Assembly: GCA_027487685.1 (NCBI GenBank)
Contig: JAIYDC010000125.1
Location: 1 to 47,078, forward strand
Origin: Pseudomonadota bacterium
GTDB lineage: Bacteria; Bdellovibrionota; Bacteriovoracia; Bacteriovoracales; Bacteriovoracaceae
Reading direction: 5' to 3'
Length of the DNA stretch: 47,078 nucleotides
The notes beneath the pieces were generated by a model. The model saw nothing but the letters and a program-made list of their open reading frames with translations. It made no database searches and was not told where the DNA came from. Shown in pieces: positions 35,026 through 44,157 of this stretch. Each line of letters starts with the position of its first letter. Position 1 is the first letter of the stretch. The position numbers and the translations under genes were made by a program.

Positions 35026-36861
35026 TTAGATTTCCTCATCTAAAAGGCCATACATCGAAGCAATTTCAGATTTGTACCGCTCGGTGACAACCTTCCGCTT
35101 AATCTTTAGGGAAGGCGTAAGGAAATTATCCGTCGTGAACTCTTCAGTAATAATTATGAATTTCTTGATACTCTCGAACTGAGCAAGCTCTGCGTTGACC
35201 TCTTGTATTTCTTGCTGGATCAAGTCACGAACCTTATGATTTTTTGCCAGGTCGATAATCGAGCAGTCTGAAGGAAGACCGAGATCCTCAATTTTACTTA
35301 GGAAGCGCTCTTTTTCGATCCCGACCAGTGCCGTGAGGAAATTCTTACGGTCCCCAATAACCACTAATTGGGATATGTGAGGTTTCGTTTTCGCCAGGTT
35401 CTCAATTTTCTGCGGGGCCACGTTCTTTCCACCGCTGGTAATAATAATGTCTTTCTTCCTGTCTGTGATCTTCAGGTATCCGTCTGGTGTGAACTCCCCG
35501 ATGTCGCCCGAGTGGAACCAACCGTCTTGCAGTGCTTCTCGGGTTGCATCCGGATTTTTGTAGTACTCTTTCAGCATCGCCTCAGTCTTGATCAGGATCT
35601 CGCCGTCTTCACCGAACGAGAATTGGACGTCGCCCATGGGACGACCGACCGTGCCCGGGACTTGCTTGGCCAGTGGGTTAAGACAGCAAGGAGCAATCGT
35701 TTCCGTCAGGCCATAGCCTTCAAGGATCGTGAGGTTAGCGTAACGAAGAAATTTAATGATCTCCACGGCAAGAGGGGCCCCACCGGACACAAAGTAACGG
35801 ATTCTCCCACCGAAGCGATTATAGATCTTCGAGAAAACTACGTGAGTTGCAAGCTTATACTCGATGATCTCGGCTGCACTTGGTGAGAGGTCCTTATCGA
35901 TCTTTGCGAAGTAGCGCTCGGCAACTCCAAGCGCCCACTTGACGGCCTGCTTCTCAATGAGTGAACCATGGGCCATCTGATCCCTCACCTTGGCGTAGAT
36001 TTTCTCGAAGATCCTCGGAACGGCGATCATTACTGTCGGTCTTACGACGGCAAGGTTATCCAGGAGTTTTTCGATGGACTCGGCGTAGACGGCCTGCCAA
36101 CCGAAGACAAGAGGGAGGAGAGAATCGCAACGACCCAGGACGTGAGAGAGGGGAAGAAATACCAGGGTGCGATCGTTTGAGTTGAAGGCGGTTTTGATTG
36201 TCGCCTCGACGTTCAGGAGCATGCAGGTGAGAGCATACTGGGTGACGACGGCGCCCTTGGGCTCGCCGGTCGTTCCAGATGTGTAGATAATGCTCGCAAG
36301 CTCTTCCGGTTGTTGGTTAGCGATGCAGTTCTCGAGAAGATCCGGATGTGATCTTAGCTCGTCGCTCCCGAGTCGAAGAAGTTCCCGGTATGAGTAGTAC
36401 GGGTACTGGTTGCGAATCTTTTTAAGAGATTCTTCCGGCAACTCGGCGATGGAAATAACTGTCTTGAGATTCTTCCAGTTTCCTACAATAGGGAGAACTT
36501 TTTCGAGCTGTTTTTCATTCTCAACGATCAACACGCTCGCATCTGAGTGTTGAAAAATATAGTCAACTTCACCGGCGGTATAGCTCGGATAAACTGGTAT
36601 GACACAGCAGCGAGAGAGCATGGCCCCCATGTCCAGAAGGTGCCATTCTTTACAAGTCTGAGCAAAAATTGCGACCTTGTCGCCGACAGCAACGTCAATT
36701 TTTTTTAGGCCCGCTACGATCACTTCAACGGTGTTTTTGTATTCAAGGAAGGTTAGACCCTTGACCTCATTATTTTCGATCCAGCCGATGGCGTAGCGAT
36801 CCGGAGTTTTTTGGACTCTATTCTTTAATAATTTTCCAATTGTTTTCGGTCCCTGCACCAT
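35026..36861 (-). CDS. Long-chain acyl-CoA synthetase (AMP-forming)
   Basis: The enzyme activates fatty acids with ATP and CoA through an acyl-adenylate. The 611-residue product has the adenylate-forming motifs: the P-loop IIYTSGTTGEPKGAV, the ATP site EGYGLTETIAP, and the hinge and catalytic Lys region DRKKDIIITSGGKNVAPQKIE. The length and the large C-terminal domain fit the long-chain FadD-like FAA1 group rather than acetyl-CoA synthetase. GGATG precedes the ATG. It is divergent from the small gene at 36957. A role in recycling fatty acids from prey or the environment would fit a predator, but this is inference. Confidence 0.92.
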   Translation of the reverse strand: MVQGPKTIGKLLKNRVQKTPDRYAIGWIENNEVKGLTFLEYKNTVEVIVAGLKKIDVAVGDKVAIFAQTCKEWHLLDMGAMLSRCCVIPVYPSYTAGEVDYIFQHSDASVLIVENEKQLEKVLPIVGNWKNLKTVISIAELPEESLKKIRNQYPYYSYRELLRLGSDELRSHPDLLENCIANQQPEELASIIYTSGTTGEPKGAVVTQYALTCMLLNVEATIKTAFNSNDRTLVFLPLSHVLGRCDSLLPLVFGWQAVYAESIEKLLDNLAVVRPTVMIAVPRIFEKIYAKVRDQMAHGSLIEKQAVKWALGVAERYFAKIDKDLSPSAAEIIEYKLATHVVFSKIYNRFGGRIRYFVSGGAPLAVEIIKFLRYANLTILEGYGLTETIAPCCLNPLAKQVPGTVGRPMGDVQFSFGEDGEILIKTEAMLKEYYKNPDATREALQDGWFHSGDIGEFTPDGYLKITDRKKDIIITSGGKNVAPQKIENLAKTKPHISQLVVIGDRKNFLTALVGIEKERFLSKIEDLGLPSDCSIIDLAKNHKVRDLIQQEIQEVNAELAQFESIKKFIIITEEFTTDNFLTPSLKIKRKVVTERYKSEIASMYGLLDEEI

Positions 36862-36956
36862 GGAGCATCCTTTTTTTCTCTACGTCGCATCATCGCTTCA
36901 TAAAATTAAAAAGTTACTTTCGCGATGTGCGGTCCGATACTTGCTTCTCGGAGAGT

Positions 36957-37217
36957 ATGAAGACTCTTATTATAGTTTCGAAATGCCTTCGAGTCACGAA
37001 AATCGACTCCCTCGCGAGCTCCTTTGAGTTTCAATTCCGAGGTGTTTTTGCGGGAGAGATCCTTCGAGCGGTGTATCTACAAGGTGGACATGCCTTAGGA
37101 GTTCGGCCTGGAGTCGAGTACCTCATTTACGTTCAGTTGGTCTCGATTGATCAAGGAATACTCCGGGGGAGGATACTTAAACTGCGGCCGTTAATGGAGT
37201 GCCTGGATCGTAGCTAG
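36957..37217 (+). CDS. Small conserved-looking protein of unknown function
   Basis: The reading frame is open from 36840, but I start at ATG 36957, giving 86 residues, because the upstream part overlaps the start of the divergent synthetase gene and is not protein-like. GGAGAG lies close before it. The product has no signal peptide and alternates hydrophobic and charged residues in a way that suggests a small beta-barrel or OB-like fold (around ILRAVYLQGG and GVEYLIYVQLVSI), with basic residues throughout. Its TAG stop shares CTAG with the stop of the convergent gene. Family not recognised. Confidence 0.5.
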   Translation: MKTLIIVSKCLRVTKIDSLASSFEFQFRGVFAGEILRAVYLQGGHALGVRPGVEYLIYVQLVSIDQGILRGRILKLRPLMECLDRS

Positions 37218-37597
37218 TCGACGTTGATGGCGACGTGATCCCCGACCATGAATTGATTGAGCTCGAAGACTGGAGTGTCTTCTTTCTCATAGGCATGAAC
37301 CATACCAATCGCCGCGTCTGGAGCTGAATGAACCACCTTAAGCTCGCCGATCTTGACCTTGTAGTTCACGCGTTTTTTATTATCATAAGGATTTTGGACG
37401 GAAATAATCCGGAAGACATCGAGGATACTGTCCTTCTTTACACCCTGGGCAGAGCCTAGGTTGACGTAGTAGTTTTTTCGAACCACTTCGTTTTCAAATC
37501 CCATGGGTAGATCTTGGGCCAGGCTAAATATCACATACGAGCGTGCATGAATCTCGTGTGAAAAAAGAAAAAATATAAAGAGGGTCAGGGCCTTCAT
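37214..37597 (-). CDS. Exported protein of unknown function
   Basis: The 127-residue product begins with a signal peptide (MKALTLFIFFLFSHEIHA). The mature part is beta-rich. YVNLGSAQGVKKDSILDVFR followed by VKIGELKVVHSAPDAAIGMV resembles the small C-terminal beta domain seen in FlgT and in many LysM- or lipoprotein-type envelope proteins, which read as N-x-G-x-x-x-G-V. GAGG lies five bases before the ATG. It is transcribed in the same direction as the peptide-binding protein upstream, with about 100 bases between. The match is by eye only. Confidence 0.6.
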   Translation of the reverse strand: MKALTLFIFFLFSHEIHARSYVIFSLAQDLPMGFENEVVRKNYYVNLGSAQGVKKDSILDVFRIISVQNPYDNKKRVNYKVKIGELKVVHSAPDAAIGMVHAYEKEDTPVFELNQFMVGDHVAINVD

Positions 37598-37700
37598 CGG
37601 ATCCTCGCAGGGTAATTCCGTTAGACTTATCGTCCGCCCCCTACAGAAGTTTACTAGCTATTGAAGTGGGATGTTCCCGACAGGAAAGCTCTTCTTTCTT

Positions 37701-39416
37701 CTACTTCCCGATCACTCGGAGGTATTTGACATTGTTATAGATAATGTCGGAGTAGCGGAAGTTTTTCAGGTAATCGTGATAGAGGATGTAGTTTCTCGAA
37801 TAGTACTGCATCGTCCATGGTAAGTCCCGGTGAATTATATCCTCAAGTTTGTGCATCAACTCGAACTTCCGGTCTCCATCCTCGAGCTCCCGCAGTTCGT
37901 TGAATAAGCGATCATATTCGGCGTTAGAGTACTGTGAAGAGTTTGGTCCTGGTGGAAAGTGCGCTGTAGTCAGGAGCTGTAGCACATTTTCAGCGTCCGG
38001 ATAGTCTAGGACCCAGCCGCCCTGCCAAAATTGGAGATCTCCGCTACGGGACTTCTCAAGGAAGGCGGGAAAGGTGTTGAGTCTGACTTCAACTTCGATA
38101 CCGAGATTTCGGAGCTCCTGCTGTACGAACTCCCCCATCTGGCGTTTGCGCGTATCAGCTCCACGGACGTCGTAAATGAGTTTCGGAAGTCCTTTACCAT
38201 TGGGGAAACCGGCCTTCCGGAGATAGTCCTTGGCCAAGGGGAGATCATACTTATACGGGAGATCTCTTGAAGGCGAGTATCCGGCAATTCCCGGTGGATA
38301 AATGGAGTTCGCTTTTTGGGCGATATTGTAGGTAAAGAGCTCAATATACTTGTCGATATTCACGCCATACGCGATGGCCTTACGAAGGTTTAGGTTCTTT
38401 CCCAGGAGCGGGTCCTTCATATTAAAGGAGATCCACCAGTAAATGAGGGTAGGAGATGCTTGAAGGTTAATACTTTCCTTGGTGATCTCGGATCTAAGCT
38501 TCCCTTCAGGCGTAAGTGCGAGGGGGTACTGATCCTTCATTAGATTCACTAGGTCGATCTTGCGTGACATGAAATTGAGCCACTCGGTCTGGGTCTCCTC
38601 TATCACTTTAAAACGAACATTTTTCACAAAGGGCAGTTTTGCACCGGCGTCCTTTAGGAGACCTTTTTCGTGGGCAAACCGATCACCTTGAGAAGGATAA
38701 ACGCTCGCGGTGTAGGCTTCGTTTTTTGTGAGAAGAACCTCTTGTGAGGGATTGTAGCGGGTGATGATGTAGGGGCCAGTGCCGACGAACTTGTCCCTGA
38801 GATCGTTTTGAGCGCGGCGGATTGCTTCTTCTGGCACAGGTGATGTGAAGCTCATACCCATGGCCCAGAGGAGCTGTGGGTATGGTCTTAGGAGCTCTAT
38901 AACGAGGGTTCTATCGTCGGGAGCAGAGACGCCGCTGATCGGTTCCTGGAAGAACTTCTCAAGATTAGTTCCAACCTTCTCGCGCCATTCGCTTAGACCT
39001 TTAATCTTCTGATCTACAAGCCAAAGGCCTTGGGATCTTGTGCCTTGAAAGGCGAGGCGCTTGATCTGATTGACGAAGTCCTGGGCCTTAACCTCACGGT
39101 CCTTGGGTAGAAGGTCCGATGTGTGGTAGCGAATCCCTTTCTTAATCTTAAACGTGTACTTCAGTCGATTAGTGGAAACGGCAGGAAATCCATCTGCCAA
39201 CAGAGGTCGGAGTGTGTAAGGCCGCTTTAGGTACTCGATCTCATAGAGCGTTTCATAGACCTGCATGAGGGGCTGAAAACAGATCGTATCGTAACAGTTG
39301 GCCGGATCAAGAGTCGATATATCGGCGGTTAATGATATGTCGATTTGATCGGAATTCTGTCCTTGTTTAATGCAGGCGCAGGTGATGAGTAGAAGCCCCA
39401 GAAGCGCAAACTTCAC
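37701..39416 (-). CDS. Peptide/solute-binding lipoprotein of an ABC transporter (SBP family 5)
   Basis: The 571-residue product has a lipoprotein-like signal (MKFALLGLLLITCACIKQG, with Cys15 as the likely lipidated residue) and the family 5 binding-protein fold, with STLDPANCYDT near the start, YTFKIKKGIRYHTSD, GTGPYIITRYNPSQEVLL and a C-terminal region around GGWVLDYPDAENVLQLL. Such proteins (OppA, DppA types) deliver oligopeptides or other solutes to an inner-membrane ABC permease. No permease or ATPase genes are nearby, so it is an orphan subunit. Its ATG overlaps the alaS stop codon by four bases, so it is translationally coupled to alaS. Confidence 0.88.
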   Translation of the reverse strand: MKFALLGLLLITCACIKQGQNSDQIDISLTADISTLDPANCYDTICFQPLMQVYETLYEIEYLKRPYTLRPLLADGFPAVSTNRLKYTFKIKKGIRYHTSDLLPKDREVKAQDFVNQIKRLAFQGTRSQGLWLVDQKIKGLSEWREKVGTNLEKFFQEPISGVSAPDDRTLVIELLRPYPQLLWAMGMSFTSPVPEEAIRRAQNDLRDKFVGTGPYIITRYNPSQEVLLTKNEAYTASVYPSQGDRFAHEKGLLKDAGAKLPFVKNVRFKVIEETQTEWLNFMSRKIDLVNLMKDQYPLALTPEGKLRSEITKESINLQASPTLIYWWISFNMKDPLLGKNLNLRKAIAYGVNIDKYIELFTYNIAQKANSIYPPGIAGYSPSRDLPYKYDLPLAKDYLRKAGFPNGKGLPKLIYDVRGADTRKRQMGEFVQQELRNLGIEVEVRLNTFPAFLEKSRSGDLQFWQGGWVLDYPDAENVLQLLTTAHFPPGPNSSQYSNAEYDRLFNELRELEDGDRKFELMHKLEDIIHRDLPWTMQYYSRNYILYHDYLKNFRYSDIIYNNVKYLRVIGK

Positions 39417-42025
39417 GCGAGCACTTCCGAGATGGCCCTCAAAAGCTCACTGGTTTTCCCCGCATCTCCTGAACCTTGGGCATTGTCCGCCTTACCACCA
39501 CCGCGACCTTGAACCAAGGGCATCACCTGCTTCAGAATTGCAGCGCAGTCGATCATTGTGTTTCCACGGTGTGTCTTAAGGATGAACGAGACCTTGTCTG
39601 CGTCGATGGCGTAAAGAAACAGGATCCCCTTAGGAAACTTATCGACAAAGATGTCGCCGAGCTTTCGAATGTTGGCCGGATCAGCATTCGGTGCTTTTGC
39701 GATTGTGAGAGTAAGCCCGGCTTTCGCTGGCCTTTGGTCCGTAAACAGATTTTCTGACTCGAAGGCCTGAAGCTTGTCGTTTAAAATTTCGAGTTGCTTT
39801 CCCTTCTCTCTGACATCTGCCTGAAGGCTTGCGATTTTCTCGAGGACGCGTTCGTCCTTGGCAGCAAAAAGCTTCTCTACGTCGCCAAGAATTTTGGATC
39901 GATGGAGCAGGTAATCCACGGCGGTGGTTGAGGTGATCGCCTCAATCCGACGAACCCCTGAAGCCAGTGAGGTCTCAACGAGGATCTTGAAAAGACCGAT
40001 CTCTCCGGTGTTTTCGACGTGGGTCCCACCGCAGAGCTCGCAGGAGAATTCTCCCATGCTGAGAACGCGGACTCGGTCTCCATATTTCTCACCAAAGAGT
40101 GCCATCGCACCCTTCTTCGTAGCTTCATCTTTTGTCATTTGCGCTGCGGACACCGGTAAGGCGGTGGCGACGGCAGAATTAACCAGGGCTTCGACTCGGG
40201 CGATCTCCAAAGGCCCTAGCGCCTCCGAATGGGTGAAGTCGAAGCGTAGTCGCTCCGGACCTACGGAGGAGCCCGCTTGCTTGATGTGAGGTCCCAGCAC
40301 CTTCATTAGAGCGCTTTGTAGGAGATGCGTGGCCGAGTGGTTGCGCTTGGTGAGCTCCCGTTCCTCGTGATTAATCTTTAAAGTATAAGTCTCTCCAACG
40401 GCTAAAGCATCAGCATCCGGAGAGACATGGACATGAAGTCCTTCGACTGGCTTTTGAGTATCAGTGACAGAGGCAAGTTTCCCTTCAGGGGAGTGAATTT
40501 CACCGCGGTCTCCGACTTGTCCTCCACCCTCGCCATAAAAAGGAGTTTTGTCGAAGACGAGGTAGAACTGTCCTTCAACTTCTTCTTTAGCGATGAGTTT
40601 TGCGCTCCCTGTGACCTCCTCGTATCCAGTGAAGATGGTCTCCCCATGACTTTCCTTAATACCGTAGAAAACTTTTACGTTGTCTTCTTTAACAGCGAAT
40701 TTGGAGCTCTTCTTGGAGAGTTCTTTCTGCCTGGCCATAGCGGCCTCAAAGCCAGCCGAGTCCAACTCTAAGTGCTTTTCACGGAGAATCACTTCCGTCA
40801 GGTCGAGAGGGAATCCAAAGGTGTCATAGAGCTTGAATGCGATCTCACCGGCAAGTTTCTGGCCCCTTGGAAGCTTGGCAAGTTCCTCATTGATGAGGGC
40901 CAGGCCTGTGTCGAGAGTCTTTCGGAACTTTTCTTCTTCGAGCTTCAGGAGCTTTTCAGCGAGGGCCACGTTGGCAGCGTTATCCGGATACTCTTCACCG
41001 AGGGATGCAACAACCGCTGGGATGAGTTTATAGAAACTTACATCCTTGAGACCTAGAAGCGAGAGGTGGCGCACGGCCCGGCGAATGATTCGCCGGAGCA
41101 CATAGCCTCGACCATCATTAGAGGGGATAACTCCGTCGGTTATGAGCATGGTAGCAGAGCGGATGTGGTCTGCCACAACTCGGAAGGAACCTTTCTCGCT
41201 CTCGATTGTGGTCGTATAGTAGTTCTTTTCGCTGAGCTTTCCAATGGCATCCATGATTGGCGTAAAAATATCTGTATCGTAGTTATAGTATTTGCCCTGA
41301 ATGACGGCGGTTACGCGTTCAAGACCTGCTCCGGTGTCAACCGATGGCTTAGGAAGAAGCTTGCGTTTAATCTCGTCACCATCTTTGTAATTCTCGTACT
41401 GCATAAAGACGAGGTTCCAGATTTCAATGTAGCGACCCTCATCATCGATTTCCTGCTGGCCAGGCTGAATACCGGTGGCCCGCTCAGGACCATGGTCAAA
41501 AAAGATTTCCGTGCAAGGACCGCAAGGACCCACGTCACCCATTTCCCAAAAGTTCGTCTTATCTCCGAGCTTATAGATTCTTTCGCGAGGCAATCCGATC
41601 TCCCGATGCCAGATATTCAGTGCTTCCTCGTCCGACTCGTGGACGGTCACAAGGAGTTTGTCTTTTGGGATTTTTAGGTCGACGGTGAGTAGCTCCCAGG
41701 CGAAGCGGATGGCATCCTGCTTAAAATAGTCCCCGAAGGAAAAGTTCCCGAGCATTTCGAAAAAGGTATGATGCCTTGCTGTGAAGCCAACGTTCTCGAG
41801 ATCGTTATGTTTCCCACCTGCTCGTACGCATTTCTGGATCGTCACAGCTCTGCGGTTGGTTGGGTTCGCCTTGCCAGTAAAAAAATCTTTGAACTGGTTC
41901 ATGCCAGCGTTGGCAAAGAGAAGAGTCGGATCATTGTGAGGAACCAAGCTCGAAGACTTGTGTTTCTGATGGCCGTTCCGGATAAAGTAATTTGAAAAGG
42001 CGTTACGAATTTCTTGAGCGCGCAT
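39413..42025 (-). CDS. alaS: Alanine--tRNA ligase
   Basis: AlaRS charges tRNA-Ala and edits mischarged Ser or Gly. The 870-residue length is typical. The class II catalytic domain starts MRAQEIRNAFSNYFIRNGH and contains LLFANAGMNQFKDFF; the editing domain has HSATHLLQSAL and ELCGGTHVENTGEI with the zinc-binding Cys and His; and the C-terminal region ends with the Gly-rich DHHA1-type segment GRGGGKADNAQGSG. AGAGG lies just before the ATG. In many genomes alaS lies near recA and recX, as it does here. Confidence 0.96.
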   Translation of the reverse strand: MRAQEIRNAFSNYFIRNGHQKHKSSSLVPHNDPTLLFANAGMNQFKDFFTGKANPTNRRAVTIQKCVRAGGKHNDLENVGFTARHHTFFEMLGNFSFGDYFKQDAIRFAWELLTVDLKIPKDKLLVTVHESDEEALNIWHREIGLPRERIYKLGDKTNFWEMGDVGPCGPCTEIFFDHGPERATGIQPGQQEIDDEGRYIEIWNLVFMQYENYKDGDEIKRKLLPKPSVDTGAGLERVTAVIQGKYYNYDTDIFTPIMDAIGKLSEKNYYTTTIESEKGSFRVVADHIRSATMLITDGVIPSNDGRGYVLRRIIRRAVRHLSLLGLKDVSFYKLIPAVVASLGEEYPDNAANVALAEKLLKLEEEKFRKTLDTGLALINEELAKLPRGQKLAGEIAFKLYDTFGFPLDLTEVILREKHLELDSAGFEAAMARQKELSKKSSKFAVKEDNVKVFYGIKESHGETIFTGYEEVTGSAKLIAKEEVEGQFYLVFDKTPFYGEGGGQVGDRGEIHSPEGKLASVTDTQKPVEGLHVHVSPDADALAVGETYTLKINHEERELTKRNHSATHLLQSALMKVLGPHIKQAGSSVGPERLRFDFTHSEALGPLEIARVEALVNSAVATALPVSAAQMTKDEATKKGAMALFGEKYGDRVRVLSMGEFSCELCGGTHVENTGEIGLFKILVETSLASGVRRIEAITSTTAVDYLLHRSKILGDVEKLFAAKDERVLEKIASLQADVREKGKQLEILNDKLQAFESENLFTDQRPAKAGLTLTIAKAPNADPANIRKLGDIFVDKFPKGILFLYAIDADKVSFILKTHRGNTMIDCAAILKQVMPLVQGRGGGKADNAQGSGDAGKTSELLRAISEVLA

Positions 42026-42110
42026 AGATCCTCTTGAGAGTTAAAATTGCCTCAAAAGGTTACCATAGGCCTTGGTTTGCTGCTAGCTAAAGAAGGAAGT
42101 TGCGCTGCGG

Positions 42111-42848
42111 CTAGAGGACATCCTCAGGCCGCCTATCAAACCTGTTAGCTTGAAGTCCTTCCGTAGGATTACCTGGAACTGCATCCGTGTGGATCGAGGG
42201 TTCGTCGCTGAATGTGTCTGTATTCACCGCCAGACTTGCTTCTTGAGCAGAATGAGAAAAGCGTAGTTTCGTTCCCCCGAGAGGACCATTCGTCAGAGTG
42301 ACGATGAAGGCGCTTTTATCGGCTTGATAAACGAGTCCTGAGTACACCATGCCTTCGTAGTCGTATTGAAATTCATTTCCTGTGAGCTCCGCAAAGGAGA
42401 GTGATATTTCTTCGACTCCCGGTAACGAGATACTTAGATTTTCGATGATTCCGTTTGATGTAGTGATCGTCCCTTGGAAATCCGAAGACGATAGAGGTTT
42501 CGGCCAGCGTGTAGGATTCAAGGCTTCCGTCAATGGCAGAACCATATCGGCGGTGATTATCGAGGCCGGGTTGTCTTCAATATCCTCTATATTGGGAACC
42601 GAGGGGGTTTTGGCTTGCACCAACTTTGCCCGAGGAAGCTCTGGGGTTTTAATATTCGTCCATGACTTCGATCCAGCGAGCTCGCGTCCCGCCAATGTCA
42701 CGCCATAAATTTCGTCTAGGCGTTTGATTGACTGAGGCGCTCCCTGAATTCCTGTCTTGGCATTAATGATGACCGCATTGTATGTTCCAACCAGGACAAA
42801 AATTGTGACCAGGCCAATTATCGGAGACATCTTTTTGTGAACTGACAT
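42111..42848 (-). CDS. Membrane-anchored or exported protein of unknown function
   Basis: I start at ATG 42848, because GAGG lies six bases before it; an earlier in-frame ATG at 42860 has no binding site. The 245-residue product has one N-terminal hydrophobic segment (PIIGLVTIFVLVGTYNAVII) that may be an uncleaved anchor, a Pro/Lys-rich linker (about residues 55-105), and a beta-rich domain with GTITTSNGIIENLSISLPG, ending in a polar tail. It lies upstream of alaS on the same strand. I do not recognise a family; the beta-domain suggests an extracytoplasmic binding or structural role. Confidence 0.6.
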   Translation of the reverse strand: MSVHKKMSPIIGLVTIFVLVGTYNAVIINAKTGIQGAPQSIKRLDEIYGVTLAGRELAGSKSWTNIKTPELPRAKLVQAKTPSVPNIEDIEDNPASIITADMVLPLTEALNPTRWPKPLSSSDFQGTITTSNGIIENLSISLPGVEEISLSFAELTGNEFQYDYEGMVYSGLVYQADKSAFIVTLTNGPLGGTKLRFSHSAQEASLAVNTDTFSDEPSIHTDAVPGNPTEGLQANRFDRRPEDVL

Positions 42849-42905
42849 GTTGGACCTCATTTAGGTCTTTACGAGCAAGTCAGGTGCCAGTTCTTGCAAG
42901 ACGTA

Positions 42906-42930
42906 AGGTCCTATTGCCCTGTAGGGACCT
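42906..42930. promoter_or_regulatory. Interrupted palindrome in a divergent intergenic region
   Basis: AGGTCC-TA and TA-GGGACCT form an inverted repeat with one bulged base around TTGCCCTG. It lies between two divergently transcribed genes and has no T-run, so a regulator site is more likely than a terminator. Weakly supported. Confidence 0.3.
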
Positions 42931-43037
42931 GTAAAGATTTCGTACTCTTTTAATGAGAGTGTCCAAAGTTTAAACAGTTCGGAAGACGGGACGAAATTAG
43001 GCTTGAGGAATCAATTGATCTTTCCGATCAGGTTTTC

Positions 43038-43421
43038 ATGAATAAATTATGGCATCTCTTTATCCTCTGCTTTTTGTCCAAGGTCTCTGTCGCCTTGGCA
43101 GAACCCGGGAGTTGCTTCATCGACGAAAGTAACCAAGTCCGCGCAGAATCCGGGGCTCAGTTTTTCGTAAAGGTCCGGAGCGGAGGAAAACTGCCTGAGC
43201 TTTTAAAGACCACCTTCGGCGCTGACTCCATCACCAGCGAGCTAGTAACGAAAGTAAAGATGATGAATAAGTCCTACCACTATCAGGTCAATCAGGAAGT
43301 GCCGTTGAAGTTACCTCAAGAATTTGCCCTGTCATTATTTTCAAAAGACAGTGCCTACATCCTTCCAAACTGCGAGGTAATCCCCACTGACATTGATCTA
43401 GGATCATACGCGGAAGAGTAG
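43038..43421 (+). CDS. Small secreted protein of unknown function
   Basis: The 127-residue product begins with a signal peptide (MNKLWHLFILCFLSKVSVALA) and has one small domain with two Cys (GSCFI early and PNCEV late) that could pair. The mature part is rich in Lys and Val, with a beta-like pattern. It is divergent from the membrane-anchored protein upstream and precedes the nitroreductase by 85 bases. The predicted RBS is weak. No family recognised. Confidence 0.6.
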   Translation: MNKLWHLFILCFLSKVSVALAEPGSCFIDESNQVRAESGAQFFVKVRSGGKLPELLKTTFGADSITSELVTKVKMMNKSYHYQVNQEVPLKLPQEFALSLFSKDSAYILPNCEVIPTDIDLGSYAEE

Positions 43422-43506
43422 AGCTTTTAGTTTCACATAAATCCATCGTGTCCATTTGTCCATGGCATGTTATAAATCTTCCAGATCATATCATTCGGGA
43501 GGAATT

Positions 43507-44157
43507 ATGTCCGTTGACCTTAATACTGTTAAAAATGCTTTGACCTGGAGATACGCCACCAAGAGTTTTGACCCTTCCCGGAAGATTGGCCCGGAGGCGT
43601 GGGCAGCCCTTGAAGATTCACTAGTTCTTGCACCATCTTCCTACGGACTTCAGCCCTGGCAATTTCTTGTTGTAGAGAACACGGAGCTTCGGCACAAACT
43701 TAAGGCCGTATCTTGGAACCAGTCCCAGGTTACAGACGCCTCTCACTTCGTGGTCATAACCACGCTTCGAGATATGTCTGCAGACTATATCAAAGCATTT
43801 ATCCGGCAGAACATGGAGGTACGGAACGTGCCCCATGAAGCCCTGGCAGGATACGAAAATATGATGATCAAGAACATCGTAGATGGAATGGAGAAGAACT
43901 ACATTCGAACTTGGAATCACCGGCAGGCCTACATTGCCATGGGATTTCTGCTCGAGACTGCAGCGCTCTTAGAGATCGACACAGTGGCAATGGAAGGTCT
44001 TGACCCGAAGGCCTATGACCGTTTCCTAGGACTCGAAGAAAGTCCTTACGAGACAGTGTCAGCAGTTGCTCTTGGTTACCGCTCGGCGGAGGATAAGTAT
44101 CAATTTGCTCAGAAGGTTCGTTTCCCGAAAGATCAGGTCATCAAGGTGATTCGCTAG
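43507..44157 (+). CDS. Nitroreductase-family NAD(P)H-dependent oxidoreductase
   Basis: The product is an FMN-dependent oxidoreductase of the NfsB-like family, reducing nitro-compounds or quinones. I start at ATG 43507, with AGGA four bases before it (GGGAGGAATT-ATG), giving 216 residues; an upstream in-frame extension to 43456 lacks an RBS. Motifs are RYATKSFDPSRKI at the N-terminus (FMN phosphate contact), LAPSSYGLQPWQFLVVEN (flavin site) and HRQAYIAMGFLLETAALLEID before the C-terminal region ending KVIR. Its stop shares CTAG with the convergent recX stop. The physiological substrate cannot be told from sequence. Confidence 0.88.
   Translation: MSVDLNTVKNALTWRYATKSFDPSRKIGPEAWAALEDSLVLAPSSYGLQPWQFLVVENTELRHKLKAVSWNQSQVTDASHFVVITTLRDMSADYIKAFIRQNMEVRNVPHEALAGYENMMIKNIVDGMEKNYIRTWNHRQAYIAMGFLLETAALLEIDTVAMEGLDPKAYDRFLGLEESPYETVSAVALGYRSAEDKYQFAQKVRFPKDQVIKVIR

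Noticed and set aside
36840-36956. 5' extension of the small gene at 36957
   Set aside because: It would overlap the start of the divergent synthetase gene, has no RBS and lacks a protein-like pattern.
41066-41677. 203-codon open frame on the + strand
   Set aside because: It lies wholly antisense to alaS, has no RBS and its protein is not domain-like; the alaS frame is unambiguous.
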